Assembly: GCF_004804335.1 (NCBI RefSeq) | Contig: NZ_SRXY01000007.1 | Span: 62,001-126,000, forward strand | Direction of reading: 5' to 3' | DNA length: 64,000 nucleotides | Source of the DNA: Pacificoceanicola onchidii | Lineage (GTDB): Bacteria > Pseudomonadota > Alphaproteobacteria > Rhodobacterales > Rhodobacteraceae | In this document: one piece after another, positions 26,435 through 34,480 of the stretch | Numbering within the stretch: position 1 is the first letter of the stretch | Layout: every line of letters starts with the position of its first letter | The notes under the pieces: generated by a model | What the model was told of the DNA's origin: nothing | Seen by the model: the letters and a program-made list of their open reading frames with translations, nothing else | The model's database searches: none | Made by a program: the position numbers and the translations under genes

Positions 26435-28012
26435 TCAGGCATCGGCTTTCTCCGGTTCCGATTTGTTTGTGTCGGTGACGCCCGCCATCAGCAAACCCAG
26501 TTCAGTCTGATCGGTTTCCTCGGGCAGGCGTTCGCCCATGATCTGACCGTCGAACATGACGGCGATGCGGTCCGACAGGGACATGATTTCATCGAGCTCC
26601 ACCGAGACAAGCAGGATTGCCTTCCCCTCATCCCTGAGGCGGACGATCTGCTGGTGGATGAACTCGATTGCGCCGATGTCCACGCCGCGCGTGGGCTGAC
26701 CGACAAGCAGAAGGTCCGGGCTTTTCTCGATCTCGCGGGCGAGGACGATTTTCTGCTGGTTGCCGCCGGAGAAATTCGCCGCCGCAAGGTTCGGGTTGGG
26801 CGGGCGCACGTCAAAACGCTCCATCTTGGCCGCGGCTTCTTCCTTGATCTTGGCATTGTCCATCAGAAGACCCTTCTGGATCTCCGGATCGCGGTGATAG
26901 CCGAAAACAGTGTTTTCCCACGCGGTGTAGGGCAGGATCAGCCCTTCGTGGTGGCGGTCTTCCGGCACATGGGCGATGCCGCGCGCGCGGCGGCTCTGAC
27001 CATCGGAATGCTTGCCCGTCAGGTCGATTTCCTGTCCGTTCATCCGGATGGTGCCCTTGGCATCGGCATACCCGCCGAGCACTTCGAGCAGTTCGGACTG
27101 GCCATTGCCCGATACACCCGCGATGCCGACAATCTCGCCGGCACGGACGTTCAGAGAAATACCCTTGAGGCGCTCAACCCCGGCGCTGTCCACGTAACGC
27201 AGGTTCTCGATTTCCAGAACGTTGCCACCGGGATGGGCCGGTTTCTTGTCGACGCGCAACAGCACTTTGCGGCCCACCATCAACTCGGCCAGTTCCTCTG
27301 GCGAGGTCTCGGACGTCTTGACCGTTGCGGTCATCTCGCCGCGCCGCATGACGCTGACCGTGTCGGTGATCTCCATGATTTCGCGCAGCTTGTGCGTGAT
27401 CAGGATGATGGTTTTGCCTTCTTTGCGCAGCCCTTCGAGGATGCGGAACAGGTGGTCGGCCTCTGCCGGTGTCAAAACGCCGGTAGGCTCGTCCAGAATG
27501 AGAATGTCGGCCTCGCGGTAGAGCGCCTTGAGGATTTCCACCCGTTGCTGGTGCCCGACGGAGAGGTCTTCGACCAGCGCATCGGGATCGACGTTCAACT
27601 CGTACTCATCAGACAGTTTTTTGAGTACGCTGCGCGCACGGGCAAGGCTTGGACGCAGCATCGGGCCGTCCTCTGCGCCCAGAATGATGTTTTCCAGAAC
27701 GGTGAAGTTCTGCACCAGCTTGAAGTGCTGAAAAACCATGCCGATGCCAGCGGAAATCGCCGCCTGGCTGTCCGGGATCTCGGTTTTGTTGCCGCCGATG
27801 TGAATTTCGCCGCTGTCCGCTTTGTAAAACCCGTAGAGGATGGACATCAGCGTGGACTTGCCCGCGCCGTTCTCGCCGATGATGCCATGGATCGAGCCGC
27901 GCGCGACCTGGATCGAGATATTCTTGTTCGCCTGAACCGGACCGAAGGCCTTGGAAATGCCTTTGAGTTCGATCGCGAGCGGGGCGTTGCCGTCCTTGGG
28001 GGGAGTAGTCAC
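26435..28012 (-). CDS. Nucleoside-type ABC transporter ATPase, two-domain (YufO/NupO-like)
   Basis: 525-residue protein with two fused ABC domains, the usual arrangement in BMP and sugar importers. The first has Walker A GENGAGKSTLM and signature LSVGHQQRVEIL; the second begins near residue 265 and has a degenerate Walker A (GVSGNGQSELLEVLGG) with signature FSGGNQQKIVLARE, so the domains are asymmetric as in relatives. The start is a GTG at 28012 whose GTGA overlaps the stop of the NTF2-like gene; the frame extends to 28072 but inside that gene. The binding protein and the two permeases flank it on the same strand. Confidence 0.94.
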   Translation of the reverse strand: MTTPPKDGNAPLAIELKGISKAFGPVQANKNISIQVARGSIHGIIGENGAGKSTLMSILYGFYKADSGEIHIGGNKTEIPDSQAAISAGIGMVFQHFKLVQNFTVLENIILGAEDGPMLRPSLARARSVLKKLSDEYELNVDPDALVEDLSVGHQQRVEILKALYREADILILDEPTGVLTPAEADHLFRILEGLRKEGKTIILITHKLREIMEITDTVSVMRRGEMTATVKTSETSPEELAELMVGRKVLLRVDKKPAHPGGNVLEIENLRYVDSAGVERLKGISLNVRAGEIVGIAGVSGNGQSELLEVLGGYADAKGTIRMNGQEIDLTGKHSDGQSRRARGIAHVPEDRHHEGLILPYTAWENTVFGYHRDPEIQKGLLMDNAKIKEEAAAKMERFDVRPPNPNLAAANFSGGNQQKIVLAREIEKSPDLLLVGQPTRGVDIGAIEFIHQQIVRLRDEGKAILLVSVELDEIMSLSDRIAVMFDGQIMGERLPEETDQTELGLLMAGVTDTNKSEPEKADA

Positions 28013-28377
28013 TCGGGGGCTCCTGTGCCGACGAATCCGGTAATCTTGGCGAGCAGACCGTCTGCATCGCATTCAACGAAGTATTGACCCAACTGCTGCA
28101 TCTCGCTGCCATCAGGGCCGGTGCCGCCAAAGGCGATCGTCGCCCGGATCAGGCCTGCGGTTTCGTCGGATTTGACAACGCTGGCGGTCCAGCCGGGCGC
28201 ATTGGCGCTGAAAGCGCCGGTGTATTCGGTCAGGGCCTCGCGGCCGGATATCGGTTCCGGGCAGCGCGGGTCGCTGTAGACGGCGTTCGCGGCGACCGAA
28301 GCGCTGATCTTGTCCGCGCGTTGGTCCGCGTCGCTTTCGCTCCAGGCGGAAAAGAACGTTTCCAGTGATTGAGACAT
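28009..28377 (-). CDS. NTF2-like/SnoaL-type protein coupled to the importer ATPase
   Basis: 122-residue protein of the cone-shaped NTF2/SnoaL fold: an N-terminal helix (SLETFFSAWSESDADQRADK), the YSDPRCPEPISGREALTEY block and three C-terminal strands ending in AKITGFVGTG. These folds bind small ligands or catalyse isomerisation and hydrolysis. I cannot assign an enzyme. It lies between the binding-protein gene and the ATPase gene and overlaps the latter by four bases (GTGA), so its level is tied to the transporter; a role in processing the imported compound is an inference. Confidence 0.82.
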   Translation of the reverse strand: MSQSLETFFSAWSESDADQRADKISASVAANAVYSDPRCPEPISGREALTEYTGAFSANAPGWTASVVKSDETAGLIRATIAFGGTGPDGSEMQQLGQYFVECDADGLLAKITGFVGTGAPE

Positions 28378-28466
28378 GGCACCCTCTTTTCATCATTTCG
28401 GCTGACGAGGTGGTCTGGACAGCCATCATGTTACGGAAAGGGATGAGGTGCCAGAGAAATCAGTGT

Positions 28467-28492
28467 GGATCGCGCCGTCGGGGGCGCGATCC
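28467..28492. terminator. Strong hairpin after the binding-protein gene
   Basis: Perfect 10-bp stem (GGATCGCGCC / GGCGCGATCC, 6-base loop) 23 bases beyond the BMP gene stop on the minus strand and before the NTF2-like gene. It has no T-run, so it is more likely a partial terminator or mRNA-protecting structure that keeps the binding protein in excess over the membrane subunits. Confidence 0.5.
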
Positions 28493-28515
28493 TTGGTCGT
28501 TTCAGGGTCGCCGGA

Positions 28516-29520
28516 TCAGAAATCCAGGACCGGGCAGCTGTCGTTGTCGTAGTAGGCCACGACGTTCAGACCGCCATCAATGATCTGCTGGCGTGCTGCA
28601 TCGACCGCCATTTTCATGTCGTCGGACACGAGCGGAGCGTTGTTGTCGTCCAGCGCATAGCCAACACCGTCTTCGGCGAGACCAAGGGTCATGAACTTTC
28701 CGGTCTCAAGGCCTTCGCCCGCTTTCATGGCCTCGTACACGGCCACGTCAACGCGCTTGAGCATGGAGGTCAGAACCTTGCCCGGGTGCAGGTGGTTCTG
28801 GTTGCTGTCCACGCCGATGGACAGGATGCCTTCGTCCGCTGCGGTTTGCAGAACGCCAACGCCGGTCCCGCCTGCGGCCGCGTAGATCACGTCAGCGCCT
28901 TGGCTGATCTGGGCATTGGCCAGCTCGGAGCCTTTGACCGGGTCGTTCCATGCCGTCGGCGTGGTGCCGGTCATGTTGGCGATGATCTCGATGTCCGGGT
29001 TCACAGCCTTTGCGCCCTGCGCATAACCGCAGCCGAAGTGACGGATCAGCGGAATGTCCATGCCGCCGATGAAGCCCACTTTGCCGGACTCGGACGCCAT
29101 CGCAGCCATCATGCCGACGAGGTAAGAGCCTTGGTGTTCCTGGAAGTTGATCAGCAGCACGTTTTCGGGCACTTCCGGCAGCCAGCCGTCAACGTTGACG
29201 AACTTGGTGTCCGGGTAGTCCTTGGCGACCTCACCCATGATGCTCGCGATGGCAAAGCCGGTGGTCACAATCGGGTTGAAGCCGTTTTCGGCAAAGCGGC
29301 GCAGGGCCTGCTCACGTTGGGCTTCGGACTGGATTTCGATGTCGCGGTAGGAGCCGCCGGTGTCAGCGACGAACTTCTCGGCACCGTTGAAAGCCGCTTC
29401 GTTGAAGGACTTGTCGAACTTGCCGCCAAGGTCATAGATCAGCGCCGGATCGGCCAGCGCAGCGCCTGCGCTGAGCGCAAGGGCGGCGACGGTGCCGAGG
29501 GTCTTTGCGAAAAAGGTCAT
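28516..29520 (-). CDS. BMP-family periplasmic nucleoside-binding protein
   Basis: 334-residue substrate-binding protein with an N-terminal signal (MTFFAKTLGTVAALALSAGA). Mature sequence motifs GGKFDKSFNEAAFNGAEKF, the IVTTGFA strand, VGFIGGMDIPLIRHFGCGY and ADVIYAAAGGTGVGV are typical of the PnrA/Med/BMP family that delivers purine nucleosides to ABC permeases. It is the first gene of the operon on the minus strand and is separated from the rest by a stable hairpin, the usual way to make more binding protein than channel. There is no lipobox, as expected for a soluble periplasmic form. Confidence 0.94.
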   Translation of the reverse strand: MTFFAKTLGTVAALALSAGAALADPALIYDLGGKFDKSFNEAAFNGAEKFVADTGGSYRDIEIQSEAQREQALRRFAENGFNPIVTTGFAIASIMGEVAKDYPDTKFVNVDGWLPEVPENVLLINFQEHQGSYLVGMMAAMASESGKVGFIGGMDIPLIRHFGCGYAQGAKAVNPDIEIIANMTGTTPTAWNDPVKGSELANAQISQGADVIYAAAGGTGVGVLQTAADEGILSIGVDSNQNHLHPGKVLTSMLKRVDVAVYEAMKAGEGLETGKFMTLGLAEDGVGYALDDNNAPLVSDDMKMAVDAARQQIIDGGLNVVAYYDNDSCPVLDF

Positions 29521-29662
29521 GGAACTCTCCCAGTCGGTTTAACGGGCAGCCCATCTTTGGAGCCACCTCGAGGAATGCTCACAATTAGGGCGCGTGGCTG
29601 CCGGATGGTCAACCGATTCTTGGCACTTTGTCGCAGCGGGGCGTTGCTAAATCCCGGTTACG

Positions 29663-30076
29663 TCAGGGCAAATCCAGTTTCAGGATCAAAGCATCGACGG
29701 CTTTTCCCGGGGCGGGATGGTAGTATCCCGGCCGTCTGCCGACCTGTGCAAAGCGTTTAGCCTTGTAAAAAGCGAGCGCCGGGGTGTTTTCCTCGGAGAC
29801 CTCCAGGAAAACCGTGCGCGCCTCGCGCGCTGCGATGTCGCTCAAAAACTGGGCAAGAGCGGCGCTGGCTGCGCCAGTGCGCTGGTGTTCCGGATCGGCG
29901 GCGAGTGCGAGAATTTCCGCTTCCCCGGCAATGACTTGCCCCAGGACAAACGCATGATCGCTTGCACTAAGCAATGCGAATGGCTGCTCCAGAGAGGCTT
30001 CGATCTGATCGGTGCGCCACGGTGTCATATGTTTGTAAGCCCGTGCGGAAATGTCCGCAGCCTGCTCGGGCGTCAC
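29663..30076 (-). CDS. rimI: Ribosomal-protein-alanine N-acetyltransferase-type GNAT
   Basis: 137-residue GNAT enzyme. The acetyl-CoA loop is PEHQRTGAASAAL (Q/R-x-x-G-x-A), followed by FLEVSEENTPALAFYKAKRF, which is typical of RimI. RimI acetylates the N-terminal alanine of ribosomal protein S18, and the gene very often follows tsaB. The start is a GTG at 30076 that overlaps the tsaB stop by four bases. Substrate specificity is inferred from gene order; other GNAT roles are possible. Confidence 0.88.
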   Translation of the reverse strand: MTPEQAADISARAYKHMTPWRTDQIEASLEQPFALLSASDHAFVLGQVIAGEAEILALAADPEHQRTGAASAALAQFLSDIAAREARTVFLEVSEENTPALAFYKAKRFAQVGRRPGYYHPAPGKAVDALILKLDLP

Positions 30077-30837
30077 TGCGCCTGCTCGCGGGGCGCGTCG
30101 AGGATCACCGGTGGTGTATCCCGCGAAGGGGCAGCGTCGGCAGGCCGAATGTAGAGCGGGGCTGGGCGGGGGAAATCCGCCGTGTTGGACAGCCGGGATA
30201 GCGCAACTCGGCCTATGACCTCTGCGATTCCACCTAAGTTGTCCATTGAGAGACAGTCGTAGCCCAGCATAAAACCATGCGCTTCGTTCAGGATAGCGTC
30301 GAGAGTTTCCGCGCGTGCTCCGACGATCGGCAGACCTGACGGAATGCTGCCCAGTCGCGCGTTGTTTTCGGCCGACGCCCCAACTGTGTCTTCGTAGAGC
30401 GCCAACTCAACAGGCTGACCGATGCCGAGTCCTTTTTCAAAAACTTGGACCACGACGTCCACGCCGCGGCGCTGTCCGGGAAGACTCACAAGACAGTCCT
30501 CAGCTTCTACAATATCGCGGCCCGAGTGCATCGCTTCGAAGCCCGAAACGCCGATTGCCGGAATGCCAAGTGCGAGGCTCAGTCCGCGAGCCGCGCTGAC
30601 TGCAATGCGTATTCCGGTGAAATTGCCAGGACCAGTTCCGACTGCGATGGCGTCGAGTTCCGCCCAAACCATGCCATGCTCGTCGAGCATCGATTGGAGC
30701 AAAGGCATGAGCCGCTCGGCCTGCCCCTTGGCCATCTCTTCGGTTCGGGAAGACAGAACTTTGCCGCCACACAACAAAGCGGCGGCGCAATGCGCCGCCG
30801 ATGTGTCAAAGCCAAGGATCAGAGGATCAGACGACAA
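30073..30837 (-). CDS. tsaB: tRNA threonylcarbamoyladenosine biosynthesis protein TsaB
   Basis: 254-residue ASKHA-fold protein that partners with TsaD and TsaE to make the universal t6A base next to the tRNA anticodon. The N-terminus LILGFDTSAAHCAAALL and the block VGTGPGNFTGIRIAVSAARG are diagnostic. The start is a TTG at 30837, forced by homology because no ATG is available at the N-terminus; GAGG lies 9 bases upstream. It overlaps the end of the NifU-like gene by 11 bases. The C-terminal part is proline-rich and variable. Confidence 0.94.
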   Translation of the reverse strand: MSSDPLILGFDTSAAHCAAALLCGGKVLSSRTEEMAKGQAERLMPLLQSMLDEHGMVWAELDAIAVGTGPGNFTGIRIAVSAARGLSLALGIPAIGVSGFEAMHSGRDIVEAEDCLVSLPGQRRGVDVVVQVFEKGLGIGQPVELALYEDTVGASAENNARLGSIPSGLPIVGARAETLDAILNEAHGFMLGYDCLSMDNLGGIAEVIGRVALSRLSNTADFPRPAPLYIRPADAAPSRDTPPVILDAPREQAQ

Positions 30838-31390
30838 CAGGCCGAACCTCGGTCACTTCGGGAATGTAGTGCCGCAGAAGGTTTTCGATGCCCATTTTCA
30901 ATGTCAGCGTCGAAGACGGGCAACCCGCGCAGGCACCCTGCATGTGCAGGTACACAACACCCCGATCGAAACCGTGAAAGGTGATGTCGCCGCCGTCCTG
31001 AGCCACGGCCGGGCGCACGCGGCTGTCGAGCAATTCCTTGATCTGACCGACAACTTCTCCGTCCTCGCCATCATGCTCCGCATGACCGCCAGCCTGCACC
31101 GCTCCGTCGCCCATGACGGGCTGACCGGACTGGAAGTGCTCCATGACCGCACCAAGGATGGACGGTTTGAGGTGATCCCAGTCAATCGTCTCCGCTTTTG
31201 TCACGGTGATGAAATCGGTGCCAAAGAACACGCCGGTCACGCCATCGACGGCAAACAGCCGCTGCGCCAGCGGCGACGCAGATGCGCTTTCCGATGACGG
31301 GAAATCAGCGGTACCCATTTCCAGCACGGTCTGGCCGGGCAGGAACTTGAGGGTGGCGGGGTTCGGAGTGGATTCGGTCTGGATGAACAT
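30827..31390 (-). CDS. NfuA-type iron-sulfur carrier (NifU family)
   Basis: 187 residues in two domains. The N-terminal Nfu_N domain begins MFIQTESTPNPATLKFLPG; the C-terminal NifU domain holds the cluster-binding CxxC in QGACAGCPSSTLTLKMGIEN. Two such proteins share a 4Fe-4S cluster across the dimer and pass it to target enzymes. A glycine- and acid-rich linker (about residues 95-112) joins the halves. The domain order is that of mitochondrial NFU1-like proteins, common in alphaproteobacteria. It is the first gene of the nfu-tsaB-rimI run. Confidence 0.93.
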   Translation of the reverse strand: MFIQTESTPNPATLKFLPGQTVLEMGTADFPSSESASASPLAQRLFAVDGVTGVFFGTDFITVTKAETIDWDHLKPSILGAVMEHFQSGQPVMGDGAVQAGGHAEHDGEDGEVVGQIKELLDSRVRPAVAQDGGDITFHGFDRGVVYLHMQGACAGCPSSTLTLKMGIENLLRHYIPEVTEVRPVVV

Positions 31391-31462
31391 CTGGGACGTA
31401 CCTTCTGTCGCTTCCCTCCTATATGCGCTCCTCCGAGGCCACCGTCAAGATTTGGAACTGTT

Positions 31463-32146
31463 CTAAATTTGTCTGCGCCGCATCAGAAAGGTGCCGCCGA
31501 GGCCCAGCAGGAGAAGCGGCAGGGTCGCCGGGAGCGGCACAACGGCGGCTTTGTAGCCCCAGGCGATATTGTCGATGGCCCAGCCCGACGCGCCGCTGCT
31601 GTCGTAGAGCACGTCGATTGTGGTCACGGTTTCCGACGGCGCAAACACGAAGCCCCGGAACTCTGCGGTTTCGCCACTGGACCCGGTGGCACCTGTGTTC
31701 ACGGAACCCGCACCGTAATTCACCGTATGGGTGCTCGCATCGATCATGTAAAAGGACAGGTAGGCCAAGGCGCTTTCGAAGGTCAGCGAAAGAACCGTCA
31801 TGCCGCCGTAAGAGCCATCATCTGCCAGTTCCAGCGCATAGCTGCCAATGGGGTTGGAGCCGCCAATGTTGCCAGTCCCGCTTTCAATGGTGGGGTCCCC
31901 ACCGCCTTGACCGATGCCTGCAATGCTAAGGCCGCCATAGCCGATGGCGCCCGAAACGGTTTGACCGTCGGTGTATCCTGTTTCGAAATTCAGCAGGTAC
32001 TCCGGGCTGGCGATGCCTGCGGTTCCGAGCCAGAGCGCCTCGGCGGCGGCATTGTCGGCGAAAGTTGCCGCTTCGTTATAGGTTGCGGCAGTTGCGGGCA
32101 GGGCCAATGCGGCAAAGGCGGCGGAAAGAATGGCCAAACGAGTCAT
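31463..32146 (-). CDS. VPLPA-CTERM sorting-signal surface protein
   Basis: 227-residue exported protein. It has a signal peptide (MTRLAILSAAFAALALPATA), a glycine-, serine- and threonine-rich beta domain without other recognisable motifs, and a C-terminal tripartite sorting tail: VPLPATLPLLLLGLGG, hydrophobic helix, then RRR. That tail is the VPLPA-CTERM signal, the Rhodobacteraceae counterpart of PEP-CTERM, processed by an exosortase-type enzyme in bacteria that make exopolysaccharide. No exosortase gene is in the window. The function of the central domain is unknown. Confidence 0.9.
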   Translation of the reverse strand: MTRLAILSAAFAALALPATAATYNEAATFADNAAAEALWLGTAGIASPEYLLNFETGYTDGQTVSGAIGYGGLSIAGIGQGGGDPTIESGTGNIGGSNPIGSYALELADDGSYGGMTVLSLTFESALAYLSFYMIDASTHTVNYGAGSVNTGATGSSGETAEFRGFVFAPSETVTTIDVLYDSSGASGWAIDNIAWGYKAAVVPLPATLPLLLLGLGGTFLMRRRQI

Positions 32147-32264
32147 GAAAAGACCTCCGAATGCGAGAGACGCGTGATGAAAAAGCTTCCCCTACGGTAA
32201 GCCGTGCGGGCGATTCGGTCAATTTTTCATGGGCTAAGGAGGCTTGGCAGGCGGCCGGATATGC

Positions 32265-32720
32265 TTAGGTCACAGACTTGAGACGCTCGCGGCTCATGTC
32301 CCCGGGAACAACCGTGATCGGGATCGGCAAAGAGCCTGCGTTCTTCGTCAACTGCGTGACCAAAGGCCCGGGGCCTTTCTTGTCCGCCGCTGCGCCAAGG
32401 ACCAGCACGCCGATTTCGGGATCGTCGTTGACCTGATCAAGAATCTCACTGACTGGATCACCCTCTCGAATAACCAGTTCGGGATCGATGCCCTGCTTGT
32501 CGCGCATCCACTTTGCGAAGACCTCGAAATGCGCCTCGATGCGCTCGCGGGCCTCTTCGCGCATGATATCGCCGACGCCGATCCAGTGGTTGAACTCGTC
32601 CGGCGGAATGACGGACAGGATCTCGACACCGCCGCCAGTGTTTGCGGCACGCATGGCGGCAAATTGCATGGCGTTCAGGCATTCTCGGCTGTCGTCGAGC
32701 ACGACGAGGAACTTGCGCAT
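32265..32720 (-). CDS. Universal stress protein (UspA family)
   Basis: 151-residue Rossmann-like protein. It begins MRKFLVVLDDSRECLNAMQF, the standard first strand and helix, and ends with ITVVPGDM. The middle GVLVLGAAADKKGPGPL resembles the ATP-binding G-2x-G-9x-G region but not perfectly. Members help survival under starvation or oxidative stress; their partners are mostly unknown. The ATG at 32720 is supported by GGAGAG about 9 bases upstream; the open frame to 32819 is not family-like. Confidence 0.9.
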   Translation of the reverse strand: MRKFLVVLDDSRECLNAMQFAAMRAANTGGGVEILSVIPPDEFNHWIGVGDIMREEARERIEAHFEVFAKWMRDKQGIDPELVIREGDPVSEILDQVNDDPEIGVLVLGAAADKKGPGPLVTQLTKNAGSLPIPITVVPGDMSRERLKSVT

Positions 32721-32841
32721 TGTGGTCTCTCCTGACGGTGGACCGTGGCAGACGGGGTTGCCTCTGTCCAGCGCCGAAGCGAGCCGAGCGGCGGCCGGGC
32801 GCTGTTTGCGTGACCGCAAAGGCGCCCCACCCGCCGTCCCG

Positions 32842-33705
32842 TCAGGCTTCGCTAAGCGCCCAATCCCAATACATTTCCCGCACGCGGCGCGTGACAGGAC
32901 CGGATTGATAGGCGGTGTCTTCGAAACCCGTCACGGCGGTGACCTTGCTCATGTTGCCGGACAGGAAAACCTCGTCCGCGCCGTGGAAGTCGTCGAAGCT
33001 CAGCACGGTCTCGTGCACCTCCATGCCATCCGCGCGCATGTTGGTCATGTGCCGAGCCCGGGTGATCCCCGCGAGGAAGGTGCCATTGGCGATCGGCGTG
33101 AAAATCGCGCCGTCCTTGACCATGAAGACATTGGCCGTGGCGCTTTCGGCGACGTTGCCCATGGCATCGGCGACCAGGGCATTGCCGAACCCGCGGGAGC
33201 GAACCTCGCTCAGCATGCGGGCGTTGTTCGGGTAAAGACAGCCTGCCTTTGCGTTCACCACGGAGCTTTCCAGAACCGGGCGGCGGAAACGGGTCATGCC
33301 GAGTTTGACCGACGCGGTGTCCGGCGCGAAGGGGATTTCCTCAAGACAAATGGCAAAGCCGGTCACCTCGGGCTGCGGCACAATCGCGGTGATGTCGCCG
33401 TTGATGCCCCAGTACATCGGGCGCACATAGACGGCGGCGTCCTTGGGATAAGCCTTGAGCCCTTCCCAGACGATCTGAACCATTTCTTCGGTGGTAACAG
33501 TTGGGGTCAACATGAGGGCCGCAGCGGAGCGATTGACCCGGTCGCAGTGGGCCTTGAGATCAGGGCAAACGCCGTTCACGTAACGCGCGCCATCGAACAC
33601 GCCGGAACCGAGCCATGCGCCGTGATCAGCGGCGCGAATGATCATTGCATCGCCTTCGTGCCACTGGCCGTTGAACCAGGTTCGGATATTGCTGCCGGTG
33701 GCCAT
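32842..33705 (-). CDS. ilvE: Branched-chain amino acid aminotransferase (class IV PLP)
   Basis: 287-residue fold-type IV aminotransferase that makes or breaks down valine, leucine and isoleucine. The segment SSVVNAKAGCLYPNNARMLS contains the conserved region of the PLP-binding lysine, and AESATANVFMVKDG is the typical phosphate-cup block. The start at 33705 (MATGSNIRTWFNGQWHEGD) is preferred because GGGAGAG precedes it at correct spacing. D-amino-acid aminotransferases share the fold; the WFNG start and length favour the branched-chain type, without certainty. No other ilv gene is adjacent. Confidence 0.85.
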   Translation of the reverse strand: MATGSNIRTWFNGQWHEGDAMIIRAADHGAWLGSGVFDGARYVNGVCPDLKAHCDRVNRSAAALMLTPTVTTEEMVQIVWEGLKAYPKDAAVYVRPMYWGINGDITAIVPQPEVTGFAICLEEIPFAPDTASVKLGMTRFRRPVLESSVVNAKAGCLYPNNARMLSEVRSRGFGNALVADAMGNVAESATANVFMVKDGAIFTPIANGTFLAGITRARHMTNMRADGMEVHETVLSFDDFHGADEVFLSGNMSKVTAVTGFEDTAYQSGPVTRRVREMYWDWALSEA

Positions 33706-33784
33706 CGCCGTCTCTCCCATCGTCGTTTGGCCGGAGCCTATGCCCGGCGTGCGGCGGCGTCCAGAGGGGGCGTGGCGGTGCGGA

Positions 33785-34480
33785 TCAGTCCCAGTGCACG
33801 TCGCCGAGAAAAATATAACCCGCACCATAGATCGTCTTGATCAAACGCGGGTTTTTGGGGTCTTCCCGGAGTTTGGTGCGCAGGCGGGAAATGCGGACAT
33901 CCATGGCCCGGTCAAAGCTTTCACCCGCCGCGCCGCCCAGCGTTTCCTGCATATGCGCGCGGCTGATCAAGCGCTTCGGGCTTTCCAGGAACAGGCGCAG
34001 CACTTCGCCTTCGGCCTGGCTGAACGGGGTTTCGGTCCCTTCGGCATCTTCCAGGGCAAAGCGATCAAAATGTGCGGTCCAGCCGTTGAAACGGGCCACC
34101 GTCCCGGTCTCGGTCCGTTTGGGCCCGCGCAGCCGGGCGCGAACGCGGGCGACGACTTCGGACGGGTCGAAAGGTTTGATGATGTAGTCATCCGCGCCAA
34201 GTTCCAGCCCGGTGATCCGGTCCTGCACCTGCGCGCGGCCGGATATGATGATCACGCATGCGCCCTGCTCCAGCGCGAGACGGTGCACGAGGCTGAGGCC
34301 GTCCCGGTCCGGCAGGCCCAGATCGACAAGACAGATGTCCGGCGTCGTGCGGCGCAGAGCGGCCTCGAATTCCGTGGCGCGGCCAAAGGTCATCGTGCGG
34401 TAGCCCGCATCGGTCAGGGCTTCCGAGAGCATCTCGCGGATGGCCGGTTCGTCGTCGAGGATGGTGACTAGTGCGCTCAT
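33785..34480 (-). CDS. OmpR-family response regulator
   Basis: 231-residue two-domain regulator. The receiver domain is residues 1-120 with the phospho-acceptor D53 in LVDLGLPDRDG, D10/E11-type acidic residues in ILDDEPA and the lysine in IIKPFDPSE. The C-terminal winged helix ends AMDVRISRLRTKLREDPKNP and IKTIYGAGYIFL, classic OmpR/PhoB wording. Its ATG overlaps the stop of the hybrid kinase gene by four bases, so the two are a cognate pair. The divergent acyl-CoA synthetase/transport operon on the other side of the kinase is a plausible target. Confidence 0.95.
   Translation of the reverse strand: MSALVTILDDEPAIREMLSEALTDAGYRTMTFGRATEFEAALRRTTPDICLVDLGLPDRDGLSLVHRLALEQGACVIIISGRAQVQDRITGLELGADDYIIKPFDPSEVVARVRARLRGPKRTETGTVARFNGWTAHFDRFALEDAEGTETPFSQAEGEVLRLFLESPKRLISRAHMQETLGGAAGESFDRAMDVRISRLRTKLREDPKNPRLIKTIYGAGYIFLGDVHWD

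Noticed and set aside
26360-28087. 575-residue open frame on the plus strand
   Set aside because: Antisense to the two-domain ATPase gene whose Walker and signature motifs are unambiguous.
31440-31470. GTTC-containing stretch as an alphaproteobacterial LexA box
   Set aside because: The second half reads GTCT instead of GTTC at the required 7-base spacing.
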